A stretch of 64,000 bases of DNA from Anaerococcus nagyae (lineage in GTDB: Bacteria > Bacillota > Clostridia > Tissierellales > Peptoniphilaceae): NCBI RefSeq assembly GCF_017874535.1, contig NZ_JAGGLS010000001.1, forward strand, positions 248,001 through 312,000, written 5' to 3'. The notes under the pieces are model-generated. The model ran no database searches, had not been told where the DNA came from, and saw only the letters and a list, made by a program, of their open reading frames with translations. A program made the position numbers and the translations under genes. This document shows, in pieces, positions 1-8,880 of the stretch. Numbering within the stretch: position 1 is the first letter of the stretch; each line of letters starts with the position of its first letter.

Positions 1-301
1 TTTGGTAGCTATAATCTCTTGGCTTTGGTGCAAATACTACTCCACCGCCTGTATAATGTGGTGCTCTTATTGAACCTTGACGAGCTCTACCCGTTCCTTT
101 TTGTCTAAATGGTTTACGTCCACCACCACGTACTTCAGAACGTGTTCTAGCAGATTGTGTACCTTGTCTTTTATTTGCAAGTTGGTTTTTAACTACTTCG
201 TAAACTGCGTGTTCGCTTACTTTTGTGTTAAATAGAGTTTCGTTAAGCTCTAATTCACCAACATTTTCTCCTTGAATGTTTAATACGTTAACTTTAGGCA
301 T
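1..301 (-). CDS. rplD: 50S ribosomal protein L4, N-terminal part (cut by window edge)
   Basis: The first 100 codons of ribosomal protein L4 are present; the rest lies beyond base 1. The ATG is at 299-301 with an AGGA-type site just upstream, directly after rplC. The protein starts [15 protein letters not shown] and has the glycine- and arginine-rich L4 loop ([20 protein letters not shown]) that reaches into the 23S rRNA core near the exit tunnel. In many bacteria L4 also represses its own S10 operon; nothing here shows whether that happens in this organism. Third gene of the minus-strand S10 operon after rpsJ and rplC. Confidence 0.97.
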   Translation of the reverse strand, partial: MPKVNVLNIQGENVGELELNETLFNTKVSEHAVYEVVKNQLANKRQGTQSARTRSEVRGGGRKPFRQKGTGRARQGSIRAPHYTGGGVVFAPKPRDYSYQ

Positions 302-312
302 TTAAGTCCTCC

Positions 313-948
313 TTAGTTTTGGCCCTTGACTGCTTGTTTAACTTGAACAAGTCCGCCTTTAGGTCCTGGAACCGCACCTTTAACTAGGATATATGAGTCT
401 TCTAAGTTTACTTTTACCACTTGTAAGTTTTGAACAGTAACCCTTTCATTTCCCATTTTTCCTGAGCCTTTTCTACCTTTGAATACTCTAGCTGGATCTG
501 AACCTGCTGCACGAGCACCTGCTACTCTATGAGATTTAGAACCGTGAGATTGAGGACCTCTACCATAATTCCATCTTTTAATAGCACCTTGGGTACCTTT
601 ACCCTTGCTTGTTGCAACAACATCTACGACTTCGCCTGCTTCAAAGATATCTACAGCTAATTTATCTCCTACCGCAAGTTCTATTGGATCATTGCCGTAG
701 TTTACTTCTTTAAGGTATCTTTTGTAAGATGCGCCTGCTTTGTCAAAATGACCTTTAACTGGTTTTTTAACATTTTTTTCTTTTTTGTCCATATAACCGA
801 TTTGCACTGCGTTGTAACCGTCTGTTTCTTCTGTTTTAACTTGTACAACTACATTTTCATCAGCCTTTAGAACAGTAACTGGAGTAACTACTCCGTCTTC
901 ATCGATGACTTGAGTCATGCCTACTTTTGTTGTAAATATACTCTTCAT
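313..948 (-). CDS. rplC: 50S ribosomal protein L3
   Basis: Ribosomal protein L3 binds the 3' end of 23S rRNA and is an early assembly protein. The start is the ATG at 946-948 (protein MKSIFTTKVGMTQ), not the in-frame start 17 codons upstream, because an AAGGAGG site lies directly before it and the family starts with this K-x-G-M-T-Q segment. Length is 211 residues, usual for L3. The signature stretch around FKGRKGSGKMGNERVTVQNL is present near the C-terminus. It sits between rpsJ and rplD, the normal S10 operon order. Confidence 0.97.
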   Translation of the reverse strand: MKSIFTTKVGMTQVIDEDGVVTPVTVLKADENVVVQVKTEETDGYNAVQIGYMDKKEKNVKKPVKGHFDKAGASYKRYLKEVNYGNDPIELAVGDKLAVDIFEAGEVVDVVATSKGKGTQGAIKRWNYGRGPQSHGSKSHRVAGARAAGSDPARVFKGRKGSGKMGNERVTVQNLQVVKVNLEDSYILVKGAVPGPKGGLVQVKQAVKGQN

Positions 949-1017
949 GAGTACCTCCTTAATTACAGCGGATTGATTCCTTCTATTAGAATCTATCAAT
1001 CATTCTAATTACAGTTA

Positions 1018-1329
1018 TTATAACTTAATTTCGATATCAACACCTGCAGGTAAGTTAAGTTTCTTAAGTGCATCAAGTGTTTTAGCATTTGGATTGATGA
1101 TATCGATTAATCTTTTATGTGTTCTTTGTTCAAACTGTTCTCTAGAGTCTTTGTATTTATGAACCGCTCTTAAGATCGTAATCTTTTCTACTTCTGTTGG
1201 AAGTGGGATTGGTCCAGATACTTCCGCTCCGCTTCTTTTTACTGCTTCTACGATTTTTTCTGCTGAGCTATCGATTACTTCGTGATCGTAAGCTCTAAGT
1301 CTAATTCTGATTTTTTGTTGATTAGCCAT
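1018..1329 (-). CDS. rpsJ: 30S ribosomal protein S10
   Basis: S10 (NusE) is a 30S head protein and also part of the Nus antitermination complex. The 103-residue product matches the usual length (about 102) and begins [20 protein letters not shown], with the conserved GPIPLPTE segment. First gene of the operon, with a GAGAGG ribosome binding site before the ATG at 1327-1329. About 70 bases separate it from rplC. Confidence 0.98.
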   Translation of the reverse strand: MANQQKIRIRLRAYDHEVIDSSAEKIVEAVKRSGAEVSGPIPLPTEVEKITILRAVHKYKDSREQFEQRTHKRLIDIINPNAKTLDALKKLNLPAGVDIEIKL

Positions 1330-1502
1330 TTTTCCTCTCTCTTTCTATACCACCCATCCGGGCGTTTGATATTTTTGGAAACCGCTTAGAATTATTTCTA
1401 AACTTGCTAGACAAGAGTTCCCTTGGGGCTTGGCCTTAGTCTCCAAGCAACATCTTGCTTCAAAGCACCCTATTATAATACAACAAAAAGCTTATAATAG
1501 CA
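1330..1502 (-). promoter_or_regulatory. S10 operon promoter and structured 5' leader
   Basis: A TATAAT box is visible on the minus strand at 1472-1477. The only upstream -35-like hexamer, TTGCTA at 1497-1502, would leave a long 20-base spacer, so the -35 assignment is weak. The leader to rpsJ is about 140 bases and holds at least two clean hairpins: AAGCAA-GATG-TTGCTT (about 1450-1465) and TTAGAA-ATAA-TTCTAA (about 1388-1403). A folded leader is compatible with control of the S10 operon; no known leader class was identified. The rest of the 1330-1761 gap is AT-rich. Confidence 0.5.
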
Positions 1503-1732
1503 AGCACTTTTAATGGATTTTACAAACTTTTAGTAAAATTTATGAATATACCTAAAACTATATTAAAACCATTGCTATCTAGCCATTTGCTAAGTGCTTC
1601 TTAATATACTACCTATCCTATATTTGTCAACAACTTTTCTCTCTAATTTTAATCTATTCTATGCTAGAGTAAATTTTTAATTTTTTTAATAACATTTATA
1701 TTTTCAGTTATAAATTAATTATTCTCACCTTC

Positions 1733-1756
1733 TATAATTAATCATAAACAAGGAGG
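1733..1756 (+). promoter_or_regulatory. Probable -10 box and RBS of the lantibiotic transporter operon
   Basis: TATAAT at 1733-1738 lies 24 bases upstream of the first transporter gene, followed by a strong AAGGAGG ribosome binding site. No good -35 is seen at the expected distance, which would fit control by the operon's own response regulator, but this is inference. Nothing else recognisable lies between 1503 and 1732. Confidence 0.4.
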
Positions 1757-1761
1757 CAATT

Positions 1762-2460
1762 ATGAAAAATATTTTGGAAACAAAAAACTTAACAAAACAA
1801 TACGGAGATTTTAAAGCTCTTGATGAAGTGTCTATCAATATTCATAAAGGTGAAGTTTATGGACTTTTAGGTCCAAATGGGGCTGGTAAATCGACTCTAC
1901 TTAAACAGATAACACAAATAATAAAGCCAAGCTCTGGAGAAATTTTTTATAAAGAGCATCCTATCTGCCAAAAAGATCTCTCTGAAATAGGAGCAATTAT
2001 TGAAAGTCCTGCTATTTATCCAAATCTAACAGCTTACGAAAACTTAAAAGTCCTAACTACTTTATTAAATATAGATGAAAATAGAATAAATGAAGTTTTA
2101 AAAATAGTTGGCCTTACTAATACTAGTAATAAATTAGCTCGTGAATTTTCCCTAGGTATGAAGCAAAGACTTGGCATTGCTATGGCTTTAATAAATAATC
2201 CATCATTTTTGATACTAGATGAGCCAACAAACGGCCTAGATCCAATAGGTATTGCCGAGCTGCGCGAACTAATAAAATCTTTTAATAATGACGGTATAAC
2301 CGTACTTATTTCTAGCCACATTTTAAGCGAAGTAGACCAAGTTGCTGATAAAGTCGGCATAATTGTAAATGGCAAACTTGCCTATGAAAGCGCTAATGAT
2401 AAGGGAAGTGATCATCTGGAAAGTCTTTTTATGGAAATTTTAAAAAAAGAAGGTTATTAA
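1762..2460 (+). CDS. Lantibiotic-type ABC transporter, ATP-binding subunit
   Basis: A 232-residue ABC ATPase of the BcrA/lantibiotic-immunity family (NukF, EpiF, CprA type) that would drive export or removal of antimicrobial peptides at the membrane. Walker A is GPNGAGKST (about residues 37-45), the ABC signature is the variant FSLGMKQRL, Walker B is FLILDEPTNGLDP, followed by an SSH switch histidine. The C-terminal extension is short. First gene of a five-gene plus-strand operon ending at 5932; the next gene starts one base after its stop. Family assignment is strong, the substrate unknown. Confidence 0.9.
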   Translation: MKNILETKNLTKQYGDFKALDEVSINIHKGEVYGLLGPNGAGKSTLLKQITQIIKPSSGEIFYKEHPICQKDLSEIGAIIESPAIYPNLTAYENLKVLTTLLNIDENRINEVLKIVGLTNTSNKLAREFSLGMKQRLGIAMALINNPSFLILDEPTNGLDPIGIAELRELIKSFNNDGITVLISSHILSEVDQVADKVGIIVNGKLAYESANDKGSDHLESLFMEILKKEGY

Positions 2461-2461
2461 T

Positions 2462-3217
2462 ATGAATAAATTTATAAAAACTGAATTTATTAAAGAAAAG
2501 AGATCAGCTAATAGTAAACTTATAAAGATAGTTCCACTTATTTTTATTATTTTTACAAGTCTAGTTGTTTTACTCATGGTTAGAAGCATAGAGAATAAGA
2601 GTTATTTGTTAGCTGCTGCTTATAACTGGTACCCTATTTTAATTCTGCCAATAATTTTAAGTCTTTTAGTAGTAAATATTATAGTAAAGGAAAAAGATTA
2701 TCATATTAATCTTTATAAAAGTCTCGGCTTAAATAAAGAAAAAGTCATTTGGGCAAAAGTAATTGTGGTGACTCGCCATTTATTTATAATACTAGTAATT
2801 TCAGGTCTACTTTTATATATAGTAGGAAAATTTATGTTACAGGAGAATGTATACTTTATTGATATAGTTAAAGCCACTTTTGTAACTTTTATAGGGTCAC
2901 TTCCAATAATTTCCTTTTCATTTTTATTGATGGTGGCTTTTGGTAAAAATTTTATAGTATATATTGCTAATTTTATTCTATCCCTACTAGGACCAATAAT
3001 TGCAATCAAAAATTACTGGCTAATTTACCCCCACTCCTATACTTTTAGGATGCTTGCACCTGCTATTAATCTTAACCCGAACGGCATTTTTTTAGAGAAA
3101 GGATCTTACCTAGCAAATCCGAGTGCTATTTATATAGGGATGATATTAAGTCCAATAATTTTTACATTTACGATGATATTTAGCAGTAAAATTTATGTGA
3201 GGAATAACAATGATTAA
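2462..3217 (+). CDS. Lantibiotic-type ABC transporter permease 1 (MutE/EpiE type)
   Basis: A 251-residue integral membrane protein with about six hydrophobic segments (first at about residues 24-42, last near 220-242) and a charged N-terminus, the layout of ABC-2 type permeases paired with the BcrA-like ATPase. It overlaps the next permease by 8 bases, suggesting translational coupling of two unequal permease subunits, as in MutE/MutG or CprB/CprC systems. Membership rests on topology, length and context rather than on a sharp motif. Confidence 0.8.
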   Translation: MNKFIKTEFIKEKRSANSKLIKIVPLIFIIFTSLVVLLMVRSIENKSYLLAAAYNWYPILILPIILSLLVVNIIVKEKDYHINLYKSLGLNKEKVIWAKVIVVTRHLFIILVISGLLLYIVGKFMLQENVYFIDIVKATFVTFIGSLPIISFSFLLMVAFGKNFIVYIANFILSLLGPIIAIKNYWLIYPHSYTFRMLAPAINLNPNGIFLEKGSYLANPSAIYIGMILSPIIFTFTMIFSSKIYVRNNND

Positions 3218-3944
3218 TATTATAAAATCAAATTTTATAAGAAATAAAAGAACTGCACTTATTTGGGTATCAATCTTTGCCCCGATTATGTATACTTTAT
3301 TTTTCTCTATTTATATAGCAACTACCCATAACCTAAAGGGACAAGAAATACATTCTTTCTTTGGTATCTTTACCATACTTGCAACCTTTGCCTTAAGTTT
3401 TTTTGTACCTATGGCCTATGAGTCTGATAAAGAAGCAGGCTACTATTTTAACGAGATAAGATTTTCTGTATCTAGAAAGAAAATTTTTTTAGGAAAATTT
3501 TTATTTATCTTAGTTTTATTTGTCTTAATAGTAGCCCTAGCTAGCATTGGAATTTTCCTTGGGACAAAAATAATAAGAATTGACATACCGAGCCACAAAA
3601 TAAATTTCACTCTGCTTGGAATAAGTTTTTTGACTCTAGTTCCCCTAATTCCTATATATCAATTTTTGACCCTAAAATTTGGTAAATCTATAAGTATTTT
3701 AGCTGGAATTTTTATCACCCTTGCTGCCATTTTGTTTGGTTCAACAGGGCTTGTAGAACTTATTTGGCCTATTTTTCCTTTTGTATGGCCGATTAAACTT
3801 ATTTATTTATTAGCTTCTAGCAAAATAAATCTAAATAATGTTATAATTTTCTTAATTCTTGCTATCGTCCTTACATCTGTGTTTTTACTTTGTGCTATGG
3901 ATTGGTTTAGTAAATGGGATGTAATCGCAAAAACGGAGGAATAG
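3210..3944 (+). CDS. Lantibiotic-type ABC transporter permease 2 (MutG/EpiG type)
   Basis: A 244-residue membrane protein with about six transmembrane segments and the N-terminal pattern NFIRNKRTALIWVSIFAPI, resembling the second permease of lantibiotic immunity exporters. It begins 8 bases inside the preceding permease gene, and its TAG is immediately followed by the ATG of the response regulator. It would form the membrane pore with the 2462-3217 product. Peptide substrate not predictable. Confidence 0.8.
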   Translation: MINIIKSNFIRNKRTALIWVSIFAPIMYTLFFSIYIATTHNLKGQEIHSFFGIFTILATFALSFFVPMAYESDKEAGYYFNEIRFSVSRKKIFLGKFLFILVLFVLIVALASIGIFLGTKIIRIDIPSHKINFTLLGISFLTLVPLIPIYQFLTLKFGKSISILAGIFITLAAILFGSTGLVELIWPIFPFVWPIKLIYLLASSKINLNNVIIFLILAIVLTSVFLLCAMDWFSKWDVIAKTEE

Positions 3945-4613
3945 ATGAATATTTTACTAATTGATGATGATATAGACCTTACAAACTTGATAAAAAATAC
4001 CCTAAAAAAAGAATATGATCTTACAATTTATAACGACTCATCCATAATAGATCCAGATATTTTTTCAAATTTTGATCTGATCATTTTGGATATTATGATG
4101 CCAAAAATGTCTGGTTTTGAATTTTTAGAAAAGTATAGGAATATGATAGACATTCCTATACTTTTGCTTACTGCAAAAGACTTTGAAGCTGATAAAATTG
4201 AGGGCTTTGCTCTAGGGGCTGACGATTATATCACCAAACCATTTTCAATAAACGAGCTTCGCGCTAGAGTTGCAGCTCATATCAGACGCGAAAGGCGAGA
4301 AAAACACAATCGTTTAGTCGATTATCCTATTTCCTGTGATCTATTAAATCGTAAATTTTATACTTACGAAAATGAAATCAATTTGACCAAAAGTGAGTAC
4401 GAAATATGTGTCCTACTTTTAAAAAACAAGGGTCAGGTGTTCTCAAAAGAATATATTTATACGACAATTTACGGGTACGATGCAGATGGTGACAGCAAAT
4501 CTTCTATAACAGAGCGCATAAAACAGATTAGAAGCAAATTTGTTGAACACAAGCTAGATCCGATCAAAACAGTCTGGGGAGTGGGATATAAATGGGAAAT
4601 AGAAAATCTTTAG
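3945..4613 (+). CDS. OmpR-family response regulator of the lantibiotic transporter operon
   Basis: A 222-residue two-component regulator. The receiver domain has the acidic pocket at D7-D9, the phosphoacceptor D49 in LIILDIMMPKMSG, and the conserved LTAKD and DDYITKPF segments. The C-terminal winged helix (about 125-222) ends ETVWGVGYKW-like (KTVWGVGYKWE), as in OmpR/PhoB DNA binders. It starts directly after the permease stop and overlaps the kinase gene by 22 bases, so regulator and kinase are probably co-translated. Expected to control this transporter operon, as in CprR or SpaR-like systems. Confidence 0.92.
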   Translation: MNILLIDDDIDLTNLIKNTLKKEYDLTIYNDSSIIDPDIFSNFDLIILDIMMPKMSGFEFLEKYRNMIDIPILLLTAKDFEADKIEGFALGADDYITKPFSINELRARVAAHIRRERREKHNRLVDYPISCDLLNRKFYTYENEINLTKSEYEICVLLLKNKGQVFSKEYIYTTIYGYDADGDSKSSITERIKQIRSKFVEHKLDPIKTVWGVGYKWEIENL

Positions 4614-5932
4614 GTTTCTTAATAAGAAAATACGCTATTTTTGAAATTATTTATTCTGCATTTATATTTTTACTTGCACTTTACCTCGTAAGATTTGCCC
4701 TAAATAGGTCTATTATTTATCCAGCAAATTACGCAGAAAATCATATTAGTGAAATAGATGCAATGCTCACGCAAGATGACTTTAAAACCAGCAATATCCC
4801 CTATTTTTACGATTATGAGTATACTAAAAATGGTAATGTTATAGAGAATACTATCGATGACAAATACTCAAATTATGTAAAAGAAGCTTACAAAAATGAA
4901 TTATCATATATAGGTTCGCTACTAAATCCTAAATTTTTAAAAAAGCTTTCGGCAGGTGATAAAACACTGATTTTAGCTTATCAAATATCACCAATTTTGA
5001 CATCCAAAAATCTATACGAAAAAATAAATAATATAGAGATATTATATGTACTTACCATATTTATCATCTGGCTAATAGGTTTCTCACTTTTTATAAGAAA
5101 GTCTGTCAGATTATTGAAAGCTGAAATAGAAAAAATATCAGTAACAAACAGCCATATAAAAGATATGGACTTAGATTATAAAAGAGAAAAGTCAAAGTAT
5201 AGAGAAATCTATGGGGTTTTGAACTCCCTAGACACCTTATCTAAAGAGCTAAAAAGATCTCTAACTGACCAATGGGAAGCTGAGACTTCTGAAAAAGAAT
5301 TACTAGAAGAAATCACTCACGACATTCGCACTCCTATTACAATTATAAAAGGCAATACCGAATTGCTTAAAGAAGATATAGTTGAAAGTCAAATTGAATA
5401 CTTAAATGGTATAGAAAGTGGAACAGCTAGGCTAGAAATTTACGTCGATAAGCTTAAAAATTTTTCAAAGACTCTAAAAACAAATCCACAGCCAGTAGAT
5501 GAAAATGCTATCAGTTATTGGATAGACATAGCAGAGACAATTATGTCTAATAAAGATATTAATTTAGTCCTTAGCAAAAGAGAAACTTCTAAAATAAGAC
5601 TAGATAAAGAGCAAATAGCAAGCGCCTTACAGAATCTAATTGTTAATGCGACTGAGCATAGTAAACCTTACGGAAATATTTATCTATCCTTTGAAAATGA
5701 AAATAATTTATTTGTAATAAGCGTAAAAGATGAAGGGGACGGTTTTGAGAATGAAATCTTAGAATCCTTCCCTCAAAAGAAACTCACCAGCAAAAAAGAT
5801 AAGATAAATCATGGCTTCGGTTTAAATATTATAAATCAAATAACAAAAAATAATAATGGTATACTAGAAATCAATAATTACAGTGAGAAGGACAATCAAG
5901 GAGCTGTAGTTAAAATGAAGTTTAAAATATAA
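4592..5932 (+). CDS. Sensor histidine kinase of the lantibiotic transporter operon
   Basis: A 446-residue membrane kinase. TM1 is at about 14-36 and TM2 at about 150-168, enclosing a sensor domain of roughly 110 residues outside the membrane. The phosphorylated histidine is H243 in ITHDIRTPITIIKGN; the ATPase domain follows with N box NLIVNATEHS, G1 DEGDGF and G2 HGFGLNI. The gene begins 22 bases inside the response regulator gene. A CprK/SpaK-like role sensing antimicrobial peptides is inferred from the operon. Confidence 0.9.
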   Translation: MGNRKSLGFLIRKYAIFEIIYSAFIFLLALYLVRFALNRSIIYPANYAENHISEIDAMLTQDDFKTSNIPYFYDYEYTKNGNVIENTIDDKYSNYVKEAYKNELSYIGSLLNPKFLKKLSAGDKTLILAYQISPILTSKNLYEKINNIEILYVLTIFIIWLIGFSLFIRKSVRLLKAEIEKISVTNSHIKDMDLDYKREKSKYREIYGVLNSLDTLSKELKRSLTDQWEAETSEKELLEEITHDIRTPITIIKGNTELLKEDIVESQIEYLNGIESGTARLEIYVDKLKNFSKTLKTNPQPVDENAISYWIDIAETIMSNKDINLVLSKRETSKIRLDKEQIASALQNLIVNATEHSKPYGNIYLSFENENNLFVISVKDEGDGFENEILESFPQKKLTSKKDKINHGFGLNIINQITKNNNGILEINNYSEKDNQGAVVKMKFKI

Positions 5933-6019
5933 AAAAGTAGGTCAGTTTATGAGCTGAACCCATACATCCGTATTCCGAATTTTGGGGGTTCAGCTCATTT
6001 ACTCTCTTGCCTACTTTTT
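5932..6019. terminator. Large nested bidirectional terminator between convergent operons
   Basis: An outer stem AAAAAGTAGG (5932-5941) pairs with CCTACTTTTT (6010-6019), and an inner 13-base stem (5949-5961 with 5986-5998) begins ATGAGCTGAACCC. A/T tracts flank both sides, so it can end the plus-strand kinase operon and the minus-strand BceAB-type operon. Confidence 0.75.
5949..5998. repeat. 50-bp inverted-repeat element resembling IS3/IS150-type ends
   Basis: The inner part of the terminator has perfect 13-base inverted ends, ATGAGCTGAACCC and GGGTTCAGCTCAT, the right arm preceded by TTTTGG. A related element lies at 41995-42049 (ATGAACTGAGCC and GGGGGCAGTTCAT). The shared pattern, TGA-R-CTG at the tip followed by a C/G run, resembles terminal repeats of IS3-family (IS150 group) elements; this resemblance is from memory. 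No transposase sequence is between the ends. Confidence 0.4.
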
Positions 6020-6030
6020 TAGTTAAATGC

Positions 6031-8001
6031 TTATTCCAATACGATATTGTTGTATGTTTTTTCTGTCATTTTAAATGTAGCAAGGTAGAAAAGTATATAA
6101 GCTGCAAAGACAGCTAATAGGCATTTTATAAATAAAGATATTTTTGTAAGCCCAAGAATTTTTAAAAACTCAGTAATGATTGGTAGAGCAAATAATGAGT
6201 GTACAAAAGCAAATACTAGTGGCAAGAAAAATACCAAGCCCATTTGCTTAGATATACTTTTTTTAGCCTCTTTATTAGTCATGCCCAATTGTCTCATAGT
6301 TTTAAATCTTGCTCTATCATCAAGACCCTCAGAAAGTTGCTTGTAATAAATAGCTAGTACTGTAGATACTAAAAATCCTAAACCTAGGATAATACCTACA
6401 AAGAATATTCCAGCATACATAGCTAATAATTCTGCCCTATCAGCTCTACCATCACTTAAAGAAAACCACTGATCTGATAGCTTATCAGCAAATTTCTTCC
6501 ACAAATTTTCCTTTAACTGTGGATCATAGGGTCCATCTACATCAAAAGTTATATTCCAATTTTCGTCATACCTAGGATCATCACTTATCTTTAGACTATC
6601 TGTCACTTCCTTAAAAAGCTTAGGATCTTTAAAAACAAGTTTAGAGGTATTTGTCATAGTTATATCAGTAGAAGGAAATTTCGTAGGATAATTTTCTTCT
6701 TTTTCCTTGTTAATTTTTAAATCTTTACCTTCAATTTTCGTTATATTATAACCTTGATCATCTGATAAGAGTATAGCATCAGCTCCATTGAAATTATAAG
6801 TAGAATTTTCATCAAGATAAAGTCCTAGAAAACTAGAACCTCCAAACTCTTCTTCAAGAGTAGCTTCAGAATCACGTTTGGTAATTATAGTTCCATTTTT
6901 ATCTATAATAAAATAATTTGACTTAAAAGAATTTATCTTAGCAGTTTTATTTTCTTCTTTTAATGCGTTTGCTACTAATTTCTCATAATAATCTAAACTT
7001 TCTTCTTTTTTAGGAAAACTCATTTTGTAATCAGTTGGATACAGTTGATCTTGCATTTTAATAGTTCCAAAATAAAGGGAAAAGCCCGAAGTTAAAACAA
7101 CTATTACCATGGTTGATAAGACAGCAATACTAGCAAGAGTATTAGCACTATTTTTCACTCTATAAATCAAACCAGAAACTGCTGTAAAGTTTGATTTTTT
7201 GTAATAAAATCTTTTATTTTTCTGTAATAATTTTAATATTCCAGATATTATTACAGAAAAAGCAAGATATGTTCCTAAAATTACTAGCAAGACAGCTACA
7301 AAAAATAATCTAAAAGCTTTCATAGGATTATCTGTGCTAAGGCTTATATAATACCCTAGACCTATACAAATAATCCCTAATATTCCTATAATAGCAGGAT
7401 GTTTAGGAGCTTTTTGTCCTGCTTTCGACTCTTGCATATAATTAAGAGGAGTAAAATTCCTATTCTTAAAAACTTGTTTTAAAAGCAATAATGCAAATAT
7501 GGCTAAAAATATTAAAGCTGTAAGCATCAGTGGTTGTATTACTGGAAAAATCCCACTTTCTAATACATTAATATCAGAATTCATCAATTTCAAAAATCCA
7601 GCAAAAACTAATTTATATGATATTAGTGATATAAGAGTCCCTATTATTAATGACCTTAAGTATAAAATCAATAGTTCATGAAGATATATCTTTATTAAAT
7701 GCTTTTTCTCCATTCCTAGCATCAGATATAGAGCCGACTCATCTGCCTTATTCTTTTGAATAAAGTTATAGTTCTGCGAAATCGTAAGTAAGGCAAATAT
7801 CAATAGTATTATAGAACCAAGATCCATAAGTGTTCCTATTGTAGTTGCCCCAAAAAAAGTTTCTATAACAGGATCGGCACTTATAGATAGACATAAGTTT
7901 ATTAAAACTATAAAAAACACCGTAGTTCCTATAAATGGATAATAGAGTCTTTTATGTCTTCTTATGCCATCTTCGGCGAGATTTTTGTAAAGTGATTTCA
8001 T
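6031..8001 (-). CDS. BceB-type ABC transporter permease
   Basis: A 656-residue FtsX-like permease with the architecture of peptide-antibiotic resistance transporters (BceB, VraG). About ten transmembrane segments are seen, with a hydrophilic extracellular domain of about 200 residues (roughly 310-520) between TM7 and TM8, the feature that defines BceB-type permeases and is used in peptide sensing. The FtsX-like C-terminal part holds DRARFKTMRQLGMTNKEAKKSI. The start overlaps the stop of the upstream ATPase by 4 bases (ATGA). Substrate probably a lipid-II-binding peptide (inference). Confidence 0.9.
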   Translation of the reverse strand: MKSLYKNLAEDGIRRHKRLYYPFIGTTVFFIVLINLCLSISADPVIETFFGATTIGTLMDLGSIILLIFALLTISQNYNFIQKNKADESALYLMLGMEKKHLIKIYLHELLILYLRSLIIGTLISLISYKLVFAGFLKLMNSDINVLESGIFPVIQPLMLTALIFLAIFALLLLKQVFKNRNFTPLNYMQESKAGQKAPKHPAIIGILGIICIGLGYYISLSTDNPMKAFRLFFVAVLLVILGTYLAFSVIISGILKLLQKNKRFYYKKSNFTAVSGLIYRVKNSANTLASIAVLSTMVIVVLTSGFSLYFGTIKMQDQLYPTDYKMSFPKKEESLDYYEKLVANALKEENKTAKINSFKSNYFIIDKNGTIITKRDSEATLEEEFGGSSFLGLYLDENSTYNFNGADAILLSDDQGYNITKIEGKDLKINKEKEENYPTKFPSTDITMTNTSKLVFKDPKLFKEVTDSLKISDDPRYDENWNITFDVDGPYDPQLKENLWKKFADKLSDQWFSLSDGRADRAELLAMYAGIFFVGIILGLGFLVSTVLAIYYKQLSEGLDDRARFKTMRQLGMTNKEAKKSISKQMGLVFFLPLVFAFVHSLFALPIITEFLKILGLTKISLFIKCLLAVFAAYILFYLATFKMTEKTYNNIVLE

Positions 8002-8756
8002 TTTATCTCACCTCTAGCAAGCATTTGCATAGTATCAGCTATCTTTTCACCCATTTCATAGCTTGTAAAACTAGAATTATAAAGTTCATGAAAGATCTTT
8101 CCATCTTTTATAAATAAAACTCTTTTTGCTTCTGCAGCTGCTTGGACTGAGTGGGTTACCATTATAATAGTTTGTCCACTTTCGTTTAATTTACTAAAAA
8201 CTTCCATAAGCTCTCTAGAACTATTAGAATCAAGGGCTCCTGTAGGCTCATCTGCTAAAAGCAATTTGGGATTTGTTATTAGGGCACGAGCTACTGCACA
8301 TCTTTGCTTTTGTCCCCCTGATACCTCATAAGGGTATTTATTTAAAAGTTCATTTATTCTTAAAGATTTTGCAATATCATCTGCTCTTTTATCAAAACTT
8401 GCAGGATCTTCCTCTGCAAGTATTAATGGTAATATTATATTTTCTTTAAGAGTTAAAGTATCTAGTAAATTAAAATCTTGAAAAACAAAACCTAAATGCT
8501 CACGTCTAAATTTTGACATTTCAGAATCACTTATAGTCGAAAAATCTTTACCTTCTAAAATTATTTCTCCCTTGGTAGATTTATCTAAAAGAGCAAGTAA
8601 ATTCAATAGAGTAGTTTTTCCACTACCAGACTCTCCCATAATAGCTATGTATTCTCCTTCTTCTACCGAAAAATTAACATTATCTAAAGCCACAACCTGA
8701 TTGCTTGATAATCTAGTTTTATATATTTTCTCTAAGTTTGAAACTTCAAGTAGCAT
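7998..8756 (-). CDS. BceA-type ABC transporter ATP-binding protein
   Basis: A 252-residue MacB/LolD-like ATPase: Walker A GESGSGKTT (about 40-48), signature VSGGQKQRCAVARAL, Walker B LLLADEPTGALDSNS, and VTHS switch. This subfamily partners FtsX-like permeases, here the overlapping downstream gene. RBS GAAAGGAAA precedes the ATG at 8754-8756. It is probably induced by the BceRS-like pair at 11004-12630, encoded upstream on the same strand but separated by two unrelated genes. Confidence 0.92.
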   Translation of the reverse strand: MLLEVSNLEKIYKTRLSSNQVVALDNVNFSVEEGEYIAIMGESGSGKTTLLNLLALLDKSTKGEIILEGKDFSTISDSEMSKFRREHLGFVFQDFNLLDTLTLKENIILPLILAEEDPASFDKRADDIAKSLRINELLNKYPYEVSGGQKQRCAVARALITNPKLLLADEPTGALDSNSSRELMEVFSKLNESGQTIIMVTHSVQAAAEAKRVLFIKDGKIFHELYNSSFTSYEMGEKIADTMQMLARGEIK

Positions 8757-8836
8757 ATTATCACTTTCCTTTCTTATCTTTTCTTGTCTATATAATACAA
8801 TAGATAAAAATAAAAATCCTTGGATTTATATAACAG

Positions 8837-8863
8837 TTTAAGACTTAAAGTGACAATTTGTTA
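8837..8863. promoter_or_regulatory. Palindromes upstream of the BceAB-type operon (candidate operator)
   Basis: Two adjacent inverted repeats lie 80-107 bases upstream of the ATPase start: TTTAAGACTTAAA (8837-8849, perfect about its central base) and TGACAATTTGTTA (8851-8863, one mismatch). BceR-type regulators generally bind inverted repeats with TGACA/TGTAA-like half-sites, so the second is a candidate, although its spacer is short. A TATTAT-like -10 on the minus strand lies nearer the gene. Confidence 0.35.
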
Positions 8864-8880
8864 GTTTTAATAGTTCCATC

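Noticed and set aside
949-999. N-terminal extension of L3
   Set aside because: The extra 17 codons lie upstream of a perfect AAGGAGG site and the conserved L3 start.
2034-2375. Open frame opposite the lantibiotic ATPase
   Set aside because: It has no ribosome binding site, mirrors a gene with full ABC motifs, and its product has no recognisable feature. Other opposite-strand frames in the window were rejected on the same grounds.
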